Source of the DNA: JAHIGH01 sp964564035
GTDB taxonomy: Bacteria; Patescibacteriota; Microgenomatia; Levybacterales; UBA12049
Assembly: GCA_964564035.1 (NCBI GenBank)
Contig: CAZLZN010000026.1
Location: forward strand, 1-14,802
Direction of reading: 5' to 3'
DNA: 14,802 bases
Under the pieces are notes generated by a model that saw only the letters and a list, made by a program, of their open reading frames with translations, did no database searches and had not been told where the DNA came from. Position 1 is the stretch's first letter, and each line of letters begins with the position of its first letter. The position numbers were made by a program, and so were the translations under genes. Below are positions 5,375 to 13,281 of the stretch, piece after piece.

Positions 5375-8290
5375 ATGGATAAAATAACTATTAAAGGTGC
5401 GCGAGAGCACAATTTGAAGAATATTGATCTGGAGATACCTAAGAATAAACTGGTCGTTCTGACGGGGTTGTCGGGCAGTGGCAAATCTTCGCTTGCATTT
5501 GACACAGTATACGCGGAGGGGCAGAGGCGTTATGTTGAGAGCTTGTCGTCATACGCCAGGCAATTTCTAGGGACAATGAAAAAACCGGACGTCGATTTGA
5601 TCGAGGGTTTATCTCCCGCGATTTCTATAGATCAAAAGTCAACAAGTCATAATCCGAGGTCAACGGTCGGTACGGTTACCGAGATCTATGATTATATGCG
5701 CTTACTTTTCGCGAGGATCGGGCATCCGCATTGTCCGAATTGCGGCCGGGAAATTGCCAGGCAGTCCAAAGAGCAAATCGGGAACGCGATATTCAAAATG
5801 CTTGAGACTCATGATGCGGGCGGACGAAATAATCTAAGGATCATGATAAACGCCCCGATCGTAAAAGACAGAAAAGGAGAATACACGGAGCTATTTAATA
5901 GCCTTAAAAAACGCGGATACCGCAAAGTGAGAATTGACGGCGAGGTAATGACTCTTGATGAAAAATTTGTACTGATCAAAACAAATAAACACACAATTGA
6001 TCTAGTCGTGGATATGCTTGTGCTTGATAAGGATACCGACAGGCTGAGGGTAATAACGGATGTCGAGCAGGCTTTGCAATATGGCAACGGTGAGATGATT
6101 GTATCCGTAATTAAAGATGCATCATTTAATTTGCCGGAAAAACCTGCTGAAATGGAGGATCTGCTTTTTTCCGAGAAGTTTGCTTGTCCGGTGTGTAATA
6201 TATCGATTTCAGAAATTGAACCTAGAATCTTTTCGTTTAATACGCCGCATGGCGCTTGTCCGGAGTGCGCGGGTCTTGGCAAAATTTTGAATACTGACGC
6301 CGATCTGGTTTTTAACGGTAGTTTGACGATCAACGAAGGCGGTATAATGCCGTTTTTTAATTTGGCTGAAAATGATACCTGGTTTTCCAGAACATTTAAA
6401 ACTTTTTGTAATGAGAACGGCATTTCACTAAAAACTAAACTAAGCGATATGCCGCAAGATAAAAAAGATATGCTGTTATATGGAACAGGTGAGAAAGAGT
6501 ACAGGGTGGAGGGAGAAAACCGTTGGGGGAGATCTACACAGATCTATGAGCCTTTCCGGGGGATTAATTATGAACTCAAGAAGAGATATGATGAATCCGA
6601 ATCGCAGTACGTAAAGACGCAGATCGATAAGTTCATGAAGCTGTATGTCTGCCCCAAATGTAAAGGCGCCAGGCTCAAAAAAGAAGCGCTTTCGGTAACG
6701 ATTTCGGGAAAGTCGATTGTGGATGTAGCCGAGATGGCAATAGATCAGGCTTTGAAATTTGTTGAGGCGCTGAACGCGGATAACTTATCGAAAAGAGAAC
6801 AGGATATCGGTAAAATGATTTTGCGGGAAATAAGACAGAGGCTGACATTTTTGATAGATGTTGGGCTTGATTATCTGACTTTGTCGCGGGGAGCGTCGAC
6901 ACTGGCAGGGGGAGAGGCACAAAGAATACGGCTTGCTTCTCAGATCGGAAGCGGATTGACAGGCGTGCTGTATGTATTGGATGAACCGTCTATAGGACTT
7001 CATCAGAGGGATAATTCCAAATTGATACAGACTCTAAAGAAGCTTAGAGATCTCGGAAATACAGTACTGGTTGTCGAGCATGATCAGGAAACAATGGAAG
7101 AGTCGGATTATATATACGATTTCGGTCCCGGCGCGGGAGAAGAGGGCGGGCGAATTGTGTCGCAGGGGACGATCGCGGAAATAAAAAAAGACAAAAATTC
7201 ACTAACGGGAAAATACCTATCGGGTAAGAAAAAAATACAAGTAGGACGCGACGAATCGCAGAATATTGATTATCATTTCAAAAAAGAGGATACGCCTCAG
7301 TCGATCAGACTTATAGGAGCCAGTGAGCATAATTTGAAAAATATCAATGTCGAATTTCCGCTCAATAAGCTCGTTGTTGTTACAGGGGTTTCCGGAAGCG
7401 GTAAGTCAACTCTGGTCAATGATATTTTGTATCATGCGCTTATGAAAATGAAAAATTCTTATCATCCAACGAAACCCGGGGAATTTAGAGCATTGACAGG
7501 TCATGAGAATATCAAGCATGTTTTCGCGATAGATCAATCCCCGATCGGGAGAACGCCGAGAAGTAATCCGGTTACTTATACAGGAGCTTTTTCATATATA
7601 AGGTCGCTATTTGCTTCGACGAAAGAGGCAAAACTTCGCGGTTACGGGCCGGGAAGATTTTCTTTTAATGTCAAAGGGGGTAGATGTGAAGCCTGTCAGG
7701 GAGAAGGGCAAATAAAAATTGAGATGCAATTTCTTCCGGATGTTTATGTAACTTGTGAAGTTTGTAAAGGTAAAAGGTATACCAACGAAGCTCTGGAGAT
7801 ACTGTTTAACGGGAAGAGCATCTCAGATGTTTTGGATATGAGCGTATCGGAAGCGGTTAATTTTTTCTCTTTTGTACCGGGCTTAGCGCACAGGCTGGCA
7901 ACTCTCGCGGATGTCGGTTTGTCATATATAAAACTTGGACAGCCGGCGCCGACATTGTCGGGGGGGGAGGCGCAGAGAATAAAGCTTGCTGCGGAATTAT
8001 CTAAAAAGGGACGGAACGCTTTGTATATTTTGGATGAGCCGACTACCGGCCTGCATTTCGCGGATCTGGAAAAATTATTGGTTGTTCTTCAAAAATTGGT
8101 TGTGCAGGGGAATTCGGTTATTGTGATCGAGCATAATCTTGATGTGATCAAAAACGCGGATTATATAATTGATTTGGGTCCGGAGGGCGGTGAAAAAGGC
8201 GGGCAAGTTGTCGCGTCGGGTATGCCTTCAGATATAGCAAATGTACCTGAATCGTGGACAGGAAAATATTTGAAGAATGTACTAAAATAG
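5375..8290 (+). CDS. uvrA: excinuclease ABC subunit A
   Basis: UvrA is the damage-recognition ATPase of nucleotide excision repair; as a dimer it loads UvrB onto lesions. The 971-residue protein (E. coli: 940) has the full architecture. The N-terminal half carries Walker A GLSGSGKS (Lys37), a zinc module C271-x2-C274-x20-C295-x2-C298, a further CPNC pair (C120, C123), the ABC signature near 510 and Walker B YVLDEPSIGLHQRD. The C-terminal half carries Walker A GVSGSGKS (Lys677), the second zinc module C771-x2-C774-x19-C794-x2-C797, signature TLSGGEAQR (Ser862) and Walker B YILDEPTTGLH. In the first signature the usual TLSGGEAQR is TLAGGEAQR: the serine is Ala511. The start matches the family N-terminus (DKITIKGAREHNLKNI) and follows a strong promoter. 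uvrC lies about 2 kb further on, the transglutaminase gene 45 bases downstream; uvrB is not in the window. Confidence 0.98.
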   Translation: MDKITIKGAREHNLKNIDLEIPKNKLVVLTGLSGSGKSSLAFDTVYAEGQRRYVESLSSYARQFLGTMKKPDVDLIEGLSPAISIDQKSTSHNPRSTVGTVTEIYDYMRLLFARIGHPHCPNCGREIARQSKEQIGNAIFKMLETHDAGGRNNLRIMINAPIVKDRKGEYTELFNSLKKRGYRKVRIDGEVMTLDEKFVLIKTNKHTIDLVVDMLVLDKDTDRLRVITDVEQALQYGNGEMIVSVIKDASFNLPEKPAEMEDLLFSEKFACPVCNISISEIEPRIFSFNTPHGACPECAGLGKILNTDADLVFNGSLTINEGGIMPFFNLAENDTWFSRTFKTFCNENGISLKTKLSDMPQDKKDMLLYGTGEKEYRVEGENRWGRSTQIYEPFRGINYELKKRYDESESQYVKTQIDKFMKLYVCPKCKGARLKKEALSVTISGKSIVDVAEMAIDQALKFVEALNADNLSKREQDIGKMILREIRQRLTFLIDVGLDYLTLSRGASTLAGGEAQRIRLASQIGSGLTGVLYVLDEPSIGLHQRDNSKLIQTLKKLRDLGNTVLVVEHDQETMEESDYIYDFGPGAGEEGGRIVSQGTIAEIKKDKNSLTGKYLSGKKKIQVGRDESQNIDYHFKKEDTPQSIRLIGASEHNLKNINVEFPLNKLVVVTGVSGSGKSTLVNDILYHALMKMKNSYHPTKPGEFRALTGHENIKHVFAIDQSPIGRTPRSNPVTYTGAFSYIRSLFASTKEAKLRGYGPGRFSFNVKGGRCEACQGEGQIKIEMQFLPDVYVTCEVCKGKRYTNEALEILFNGKSISDVLDMSVSEAVNFFSFVPGLAHRLATLADVGLSYIKLGQPAPTLSGGEAQRIKLAAELSKKGRNALYILDEPTTGLHFADLEKLLVVLQKLVVQGNSVIVIEHNLDVIKNADYIIDLGPEGGEKGGQVVASGMPSDIANVPESWTGKYLKNVLK

Positions 8291-8311
8291 TATCAAGTAT
8301 CAAGCATCAAG
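8291..8311 (+). repeat. three tandem heptads TATCAAG/CATCAAG after uvrA
   Basis: TATCAAG, TATCAAG and CATCAAG follow one another directly after the uvrA stop codon. The same unit in reverse orientation is the core of the degenerate array at 1471-1500. A 7-base tandem array in an intergenic gap is visible directly; no stem-loop terminator accompanies it. Confidence 0.75.
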
Positions 8312-8335
8312 GGAAAACGGTATTCGGATTACAGA

Positions 8336-10177
8336 ATGAAGCCATATAGAATTATTTATTTATTTTTATTTCTTCTCGGATCAGTTTTTGTTAGCACTAA
8401 ACCTGTTTTTGCTTCTTCGAATTTTACGACGGATTATAAGGTCGTTTATAATATTTCGGAAAAAGGAATTGCTAAAGCGGATCTATTTATCGGACTTACC
8501 AATAAAACATCCGAATACTACGCTTCGTCTTATGAAATGCAGATCGGGTTTGATAACGTTAATAATCTAACCGCATTTGATCCTGATGGAAAGCTTAATC
8601 CGACACTTGTCAAAACCGATGACGGGCACAATATAGATCTGGTATTTAACAAAAAAGTAACGGGGCTGGGAAAAAGACTTAGTTTTAATATTTCTTTTGA
8701 AACGCCTGATGTGGCCAAAAAGTACGGGCGCATATGGGAAATAAATATACCGGGGATAGCAAATCCGGATGAGTTTAATTCTTTTACTGTCGAAGTGAGG
8801 GCGCCTAATTCATTTGGTAAACCCACTTTTATAAAGCCTTCAGCTGCCAGTCGGAATAATACAGGTTCTCTGCAAGAGCTGGTATTTACAAAAGAAATAC
8901 TTGATGAATCGGGCGTTTCGATTTCGTTCGGGGAGAGTCAGGCTTATACTTTTAATTTGGTTTATCATTTAAATAATGATAATTTGTACCCTATAAAAAC
9001 CGAAATAGCGCTTCCCCCTACTACCAATTATCAGACGGTATATCTGCAAAATCTTAACCCCAAACCGTCAAATGTAAAATTGGATACTGATGGTAATTGG
9101 CTCGCAACTTATGAGCTTGGACCCGCGCAAAAAAAGGATGTTGTTGCCGACGGGAAAATCGAGATATTTCTTGAACCGAAGAGAGAAGATCTCGCGCCGT
9201 CAGACCGGCAAAAATATTTGGAAGAAAGACCTTATTGGCAAGTAAACGCTCCTGAAATTCAGAAACTGGCAAGAGAACTTAAGACACCGGAGGCAATTTA
9301 TAAATTTGTAGTAAAAGCGCTGACGTATGATTTTTCAAGGGTAACTGATGATAAGCCAAGGCTTGGAGCGTTGAGCGCTTTGAAGAAGCCCGATTCAGCT
9401 GTGTGCTTGGAATATACGGATTTATTTATTGCTTTAGCGAGAGCTGCAGGGATACCTGCCCGTGAGGTTGACGGCTTTGCTTATACTGAAAATCCGCGGC
9501 AGAGACCTTTGTCGCTTGTCAAGGATATTCTGCATGCATGGCCGGAATATTATGATGACGATAAAAAGACCTGGATCATGGTGGATCCGACATGGGGCAG
9601 TACTACGGGGGGCATTGATTATTTTTCGGTTTTGGATTTTGACCACGTGACATTTGTAAGAAAAGGAATTGACAGCAATTATCCTATCCCGGCGGGCGGC
9701 TATAAGTACATAACCGATAAGTATTCAAAAGATGTCACGGTAAATTTCGCCGAACAAGTACCTGCTGAGGAGCAAAGTTTTGAGATAAAATCAAAATTTC
9801 CCGCATACGCGATGACTGCTTTGCCTGTAAAGGGAGAAATTGAAATCAGTAATACCGGGCAAACAATAATCGGACCTCAGGTGATGGCAATAACCTCATT
9901 AAATCTAAAACCTCAGCTACAAACGATCAGAACAGATGCTATCCCGCCGTTCGGCAGGTCAGCGGCGCAAGCTGTTTTTGAGGCTGAATCTTTTTTGACT
10001 AACAAGACAGGGCAATACAAAATTGCGATTGGTGATACTCATGCGGATTATAAAATGGATATTTCACCGCTTATGGTCAGGAGATGGTGGATTTTCGGAG
10101 TAGGGATATTGTCCGCTATAGTGATTTTGACGGCTTTGATATTTTTAATTAAGAGGATTTTTAAATCACAAAAGTAA
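8336..10177 (+). CDS. secreted, membrane-anchored transglutaminase-like protein
   Basis: The 613-residue protein has a signal peptide (hydrophobic 6-19, probable cleavage after Ala26 in KPVFA-SS), a large beta-rich extracellular region of about 290 residues, a transglutaminase-like cysteine-protease fold core and one C-terminal membrane helix (about 584-606) ending in a basic cytoplasmic tail. The catalytic triad is intact: Cys357 in SAVCLEYTD, His400 in ILHAWPEYY and Asp417 in MVDPTWGS. The AGIPAREVDGF segment between Cys and His is typical of the bacterial family. Members cleave or cross-link peptide bonds; here the activity would face the outside of the cell, tethered to the membrane. The substrate is unknown; cell-wall peptides, surface proteins or host-derived protein are all possible. 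The gene follows uvrA by 45 bases containing heptad repeats and may be read from the same message, though nothing links the functions. No Shine-Dalgarno sequence precedes the ATG, which is chosen because it starts the signal peptide. Confidence 0.9.
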   Translation: MKPYRIIYLFLFLLGSVFVSTKPVFASSNFTTDYKVVYNISEKGIAKADLFIGLTNKTSEYYASSYEMQIGFDNVNNLTAFDPDGKLNPTLVKTDDGHNIDLVFNKKVTGLGKRLSFNISFETPDVAKKYGRIWEINIPGIANPDEFNSFTVEVRAPNSFGKPTFIKPSAASRNNTGSLQELVFTKEILDESGVSISFGESQAYTFNLVYHLNNDNLYPIKTEIALPPTTNYQTVYLQNLNPKPSNVKLDTDGNWLATYELGPAQKKDVVADGKIEIFLEPKREDLAPSDRQKYLEERPYWQVNAPEIQKLARELKTPEAIYKFVVKALTYDFSRVTDDKPRLGALSALKKPDSAVCLEYTDLFIALARAAGIPAREVDGFAYTENPRQRPLSLVKDILHAWPEYYDDDKKTWIMVDPTWGSTTGGIDYFSVLDFDHVTFVRKGIDSNYPIPAGGYKYITDKYSKDVTVNFAEQVPAEEQSFEIKSKFPAYAMTALPVKGEIEISNTGQTIIGPQVMAITSLNLKPQLQTIRTDAIPPFGRSAAQAVFEAESFLTNKTGQYKIAIGDTHADYKMDISPLMVRRWWIFGVGILSAIVILTALIFLIKRIFKSQK

Positions 10178-10196
10178 GAATAAATATTAATTTTTT

Positions 10197-10312
10197 CTCC
10201 CTTCGCTCTATCGAGCTTCGTATGCACAAGTTAAAAATTGCCTGCCCCTCCGTAGCTTTAGCGAAGTGGGGCTACGCGGTATTATACTATTTGCATTTTG
10301 GAAGCGAAGGGG
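10197..10312. repeat. composite inverted-repeat element upstream of uvrC
   Basis: CCCTTCGCT (10199-10207) is matched by its exact reverse complement AGCGAAGGG (10303-10311). Inside lie two competing hairpins. GCCCC-T-C-CG (10244-10252) pairs with CG-AA-G-T-GGGGC (10262-10272) around a TAGCTTTAG loop. CGTAGC (10251-10256) pairs with GCTACG (10271-10276). Further CTTCG/CGAAG copies are scattered through it (for example GCTTCG at 10215-10220). The block is richer in G and C than the flanks and contains no credible gene. It looks like a dispersed intergenic repeat; I recall similar CCGTAGCTTTAGCGAAG hairpins between genes in Patescibacteria, which is memory, not a search. Confidence 0.55.
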
Positions 10313-10320
10313 TATAGAAT
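10291..10320 (+). promoter_or_regulatory. probable uvrC promoter
   Basis: TTGCAT (10291-10296) and TAGAAT (10315-10320) are separated by 18 bases. RNA would start near 10327, about 11 bases before the ATG at 10338. A second -10-like TATACT at 10283-10288 could serve further upstream. This position supports 10338 as the uvrC start. Confidence 0.4.
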
Positions 10321-10337
10321 ACTTTTTATTCCTCATT

Positions 10338-11666
10338 ATGGTTTATACAAGAAATTCATATAGCTCTTTGCCAACAAAGGCGGGTGTTTATAAATTTTTG
10401 GACAGCAGAAACGAGATCATATATATCGGCAAAGCGAATGATTTGAAAGCGCGTGTTTCGTCGTATTTTATAAATCATGATCTTGGTGAAAAAACGCGGG
10501 CGATGGTTTCGCGGATCAATAAAATAAATATTACGATCGTTGAATCGGAACTCGAAGCATTATTGCTTGAGGCTTTTTATATAAAAAAATTCCGGCCAAA
10601 ATATAATATAGTCCAAAAAGATAATAAATCATATATCAGAGTCAGGATTACAATTAATGATCCATATCCCGCAGTTTTGCTTGCGAGGCGCGAGGATGAT
10701 GCTAAGTCGATATATTTTGGACCTTATCCCAGTTCCAGATCCGTCAGAACTGTTCTTCGAACGATCAGGCGGGTTTTTCCATTTCAGTCTGTAATGAACC
10801 ATCCAAAGAAAGTTTGTTTATACAATCATTTGGGGCTATGTCCTTGTCTGCCTTTTTTCGAAAAAGAAGAGATACTAAAAAAATTATATAAGAAAAATAT
10901 TAGGGGAATTATAAGGATTTTTGAGGGAAAATCAAGAAATATTATGAAAGAATTGGAGCGCGGCAGGGACCGGGCGAGTAAGCATGAGAATTTTGAAGAA
11001 GCATTGATGTTTCAGAAAAAGATAGATGCATTGAGCTTGATCACACAGCCATTTCATAAACCCTTTGAGTATGATGTTAATCCGAATCTCAGATCGGATT
11101 TGAGACAGAGCGAGCTGAATGAGCTGATTGCCGTCTTGAATGATTCGAAACAAACTGGTTTTAATTTTAATGCTCCGGTTCATCTGGGCAGGATCGAATG
11201 CTATGACATTTCAAACACTCAGGGAACGAACCCTACGGCATCAATGGTGGTCCTGACTGAGGGTGAAATAGATAAATCTCAGTATCGAAAATTCAAGATG
11301 AAGAGCAAAGGGCCGAATGATTTTGCTATGATGCAGGAAGTGTTGATGCGCAGACTGAAACACCCGGAGTGGAAAATGCCTGATTTGATAATTGTCGACG
11401 GAGGGAGGGGGCAAGTATCATCCGCGCTTGAGATCGCGCGGAATAACGGGTTTAGCATGCCAATCATCGGACTCGCAAAAAGGGAAGAAACTATTATTGT
11501 TCCGTGTGATAATATGCCGTTTATTAAAGATGAAGTAGTATTTAAAGAAATTTCTTTGTCGAAGAGTTCGCCCGCGCTGAATCTGATAATGAGAATCAGG
11601 GACGAGGCACACAGATTCGCGGTTACTTATCACAAGAAGCTCAGAAGCAGATCCGCATTTTTATAA
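10338..11666 (+). CDS. uvrC: excinuclease ABC subunit C, short form without HhH domain
   Basis: UvrC makes both incisions in nucleotide excision repair. The 442-residue protein has the N-terminal GIY-YIG nuclease (AGVYKFLD...IIYIGKANDLKARV, about residues 14-40), a cysteine-bearing middle segment, a UVR UvrB-binding motif around 205-235 and the RNase H-like C-terminal nuclease. The four residues expected of the latter are all present: Asp290 (ECYDIS), Asp328 (GPNDFA), Asp354 (VDGGRGQ) and His425 (DEAHRFA). The protein stops 17 residues after that His, so the tandem helix-hairpin-helix DNA-binding domain found in E. coli UvrC (610 residues) is missing. The cysteine segment has only C160, C168 and C170, with a two-residue-shortened CPC. 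The ATG at 10338 is preferred over an in-frame ATG 72 bases upstream, because the extra residues are encoded by the repeat element and do not match the family. The stop shares the palindrome TTATAA with the stop of the opposing gene. Confidence 0.95.
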   Translation: MVYTRNSYSSLPTKAGVYKFLDSRNEIIYIGKANDLKARVSSYFINHDLGEKTRAMVSRINKINITIVESELEALLLEAFYIKKFRPKYNIVQKDNKSYIRVRITINDPYPAVLLARREDDAKSIYFGPYPSSRSVRTVLRTIRRVFPFQSVMNHPKKVCLYNHLGLCPCLPFFEKEEILKKLYKKNIRGIIRIFEGKSRNIMKELERGRDRASKHENFEEALMFQKKIDALSLITQPFHKPFEYDVNPNLRSDLRQSELNELIAVLNDSKQTGFNFNAPVHLGRIECYDISNTQGTNPTASMVVLTEGEIDKSQYRKFKMKSKGPNDFAMMQEVLMRRLKHPEWKMPDLIIVDGGRGQVSSALEIARNNGFSMPIIGLAKREETIIVPCDNMPFIKDEVVFKEISLSKSSPALNLIMRIRDEAHRFAVTYHKKLRSRSAFL

Positions 11667-13031
11667 AAACCGTTTTTTGATTACCTCGTTTTCATAGGGG
11701 AAATAAAGGAATGAAGCGGGTGAGTCTTCAATAAGATATTTTTGGAAATCCGCGTATAATTTTTTTCGCTCTTCAATAGATACTGTTTTTCTGCCGTCTT
11801 CCAGGAGTTTGTCTATGCGGAGGTTTTTGTATTTGGTAATATTTCTGGTTTGAGCGGAGTGCCATAGGGGATACTGATCAGGGTCATTTGACAGTACAAA
11901 ATCCCCAAGATAAAGTTGAAAATCCGCGGGAACTTTTTCTACTTCTTCAATTGTTGTTACGATACCGAGTTTGTTCAGGTTGCGCGCTATTATTTTTGCC
12001 GTATCTTTATATTTGGAAAGGGTTTTCATAGAAAGTGATATTTTTGTACCCGCGGATTCACTTGAGGTATTGACAGCGTCCAGAAGCACTTTGGCATGTT
12101 CAAAATTCTGATCCTTGGATTCCAAATCGCGGTTGAAGTAGATTGACTCAGGTGAATAAGGCAGAAATGCTTTTTCGCCGCTTTCAAAGACTTGCGGCAG
12201 TGTGTATGAGATCGCGAGTCGCATTTTTTTATCGGATAAATATTGGTCGTTGTTATTGTAGAACAATGTAACCAGCTTGTTGTAGTTAGTATTTTTTTTA
12301 ACTATCGAATTGGGGAATTTGTCATATGATGAATTTTTGAATTTCAGATTATCCACACCGATAATATGGTTTACTTCGCCTAGCACATAAGCATATTTCA
12401 GGGCTTCGACGCTCGGATAGAACTCATATGTGATTACGTCGAGTCTGTTTTTTTTATTGGCCAAAGACAGGGACTGCACAAAAGTACCATTGAGCTTGAG
12501 ATCGTCGATAATGTATTCTCCGGCTCCGATCAGTCCGGGTTGAAATAGGGGACGTGAGACAGTGATGAGGAAAGGTGCATATTTGTCTTTGAGCTTATAT
12601 TCAATCGTGTATTTATCGGGCCTTCGGATAGCAACGTCCGCAAATTTATAATTAATTAAATCGGATGTTATTTCGCGCCCGTCGGAAAAATATTGGTTTT
12701 TTTTCAGGTAGAAAACGTAAGTTTTGCCGTTTTCAAGTATTTTCCAGGAAGCGGCCAAGCCAGGCTTGATCTTGCCGTCCGATCCGACTGCGGTAAGTCC
12801 CATTGAGATTTTTTGCATTATGTTAGCCGGCAAATTCTCAACGGTATAAGCCCCGGTTAATCCGGTGACAGTATGATTATAAACAGGAATCAGATTAATA
12901 AAATATCTGGATGAGAACAGAACTATGAAGAAAATCGCGAGGCCGGCAAGAAATGAGAATATAAAAGTTTTGCCCCATCTGTTTATATAAGCACGAATAA
13001 GCCAGAAGATCAATCTTTTTCTTACTACCAT
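11661..13031 (-). CDS. membrane-anchored peptide-type ABC solute-binding protein (SBP family 5)
   Basis: The 456-residue protein has a basic N-terminus and one membrane helix (about 21-43), then an extracellular domain of the oligopeptide/dipeptide-binding family. The family signature is seen in GLAASWKILENGK followed by YVFYLKKNQYFSDG near residues 90-117, and in the C-terminal RKKLYADFQKYLIEDSPASFLY. No lipobox cysteine is present, so it is anchored by a helix instead of lipid. At 456 residues it is shorter than usual DppA/OppA proteins (about 530). No ABC permease or ATPase accompanies it, so it may use a transporter encoded elsewhere, or bind ligand for another purpose. It is last in a four-gene minus-strand operon, 14 bases after secG. 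The last codons run into the uvrC stop: both stops lie in TTATAA at 11661-11666. Confidence 0.88.
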   Translation of the reverse strand: MVVRKRLIFWLIRAYINRWGKTFIFSFLAGLAIFFIVLFSSRYFINLIPVYNHTVTGLTGAYTVENLPANIMQKISMGLTAVGSDGKIKPGLAASWKILENGKTYVFYLKKNQYFSDGREITSDLINYKFADVAIRRPDKYTIEYKLKDKYAPFLITVSRPLFQPGLIGAGEYIIDDLKLNGTFVQSLSLANKKNRLDVITYEFYPSVEALKYAYVLGEVNHIIGVDNLKFKNSSYDKFPNSIVKKNTNYNKLVTLFYNNNDQYLSDKKMRLAISYTLPQVFESGEKAFLPYSPESIYFNRDLESKDQNFEHAKVLLDAVNTSSESAGTKISLSMKTLSKYKDTAKIIARNLNKLGIVTTIEEVEKVPADFQLYLGDFVLSNDPDQYPLWHSAQTRNITKYKNLRIDKLLEDGRKTVSIEERKKLYADFQKYLIEDSPASFLYFPYENEVIKKRFL

Positions 13032-13045
13032 ATGTTATTTTTTTA

Positions 13046-13273
13046 TTAATTAAACTGCGGGAACAGTAGTATGATCGAAAGAATCGCTAGTGCTACGGCG
13101 AGAACGATAGTCAAAACTACGAGAAATTTTTCAACACTTCTTCTACTGCGGAACGTTTCTCCTCCTCCTCCGAACACAGGGGAAAGTCCGCCTTCGGGTG
13201 CCTGAAGGAGTACTGCCGCAATAAGAAGAACAGAGATAATGATTTGTGCAATGTTGAGAATATTTTCCAACAT
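13046..13273 (-). CDS. secG: preprotein translocase subunit SecG
   Basis: SecG is the small accessory subunit of the SecYEG membrane channel and helps SecA-driven export. The 75-residue protein has the expected two membrane helices (about 4-24 and 49-72) joined by a loop with the family motif GLSPVFGGGGE (29-39), matching the GLGAAFGGG-type loop of other SecG proteins. It begins 8 bases after the yvcK stop and ends 14 bases before the solute-binding protein gene, so it is probably translated from the same message. The start is the first ATG and gives a normal-length protein. Confidence 0.93.
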   Translation of the reverse strand: MLENILNIAQIIISVLLIAAVLLQAPEGGLSPVFGGGGETFRSRRSVEKFLVVLTIVLAVALAILSIILLFPQFN

Positions 13274-13281
13274 AATATGTA

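Noticed and set aside
5809..6423. 204-codon open frame antisense to uvrA
   Set aside because: It lies wholly inside the uvrA coding region, its sequence is low-complexity Ser/Leu/Ile-rich and matches no family; a shadow frame.
10266..10337. Longer uvrC start at 10266 adding 24 residues
   Set aside because: The extra residues come from the repeat element and do not match UvrC; the promoter at 10291-10320 lies inside this stretch.
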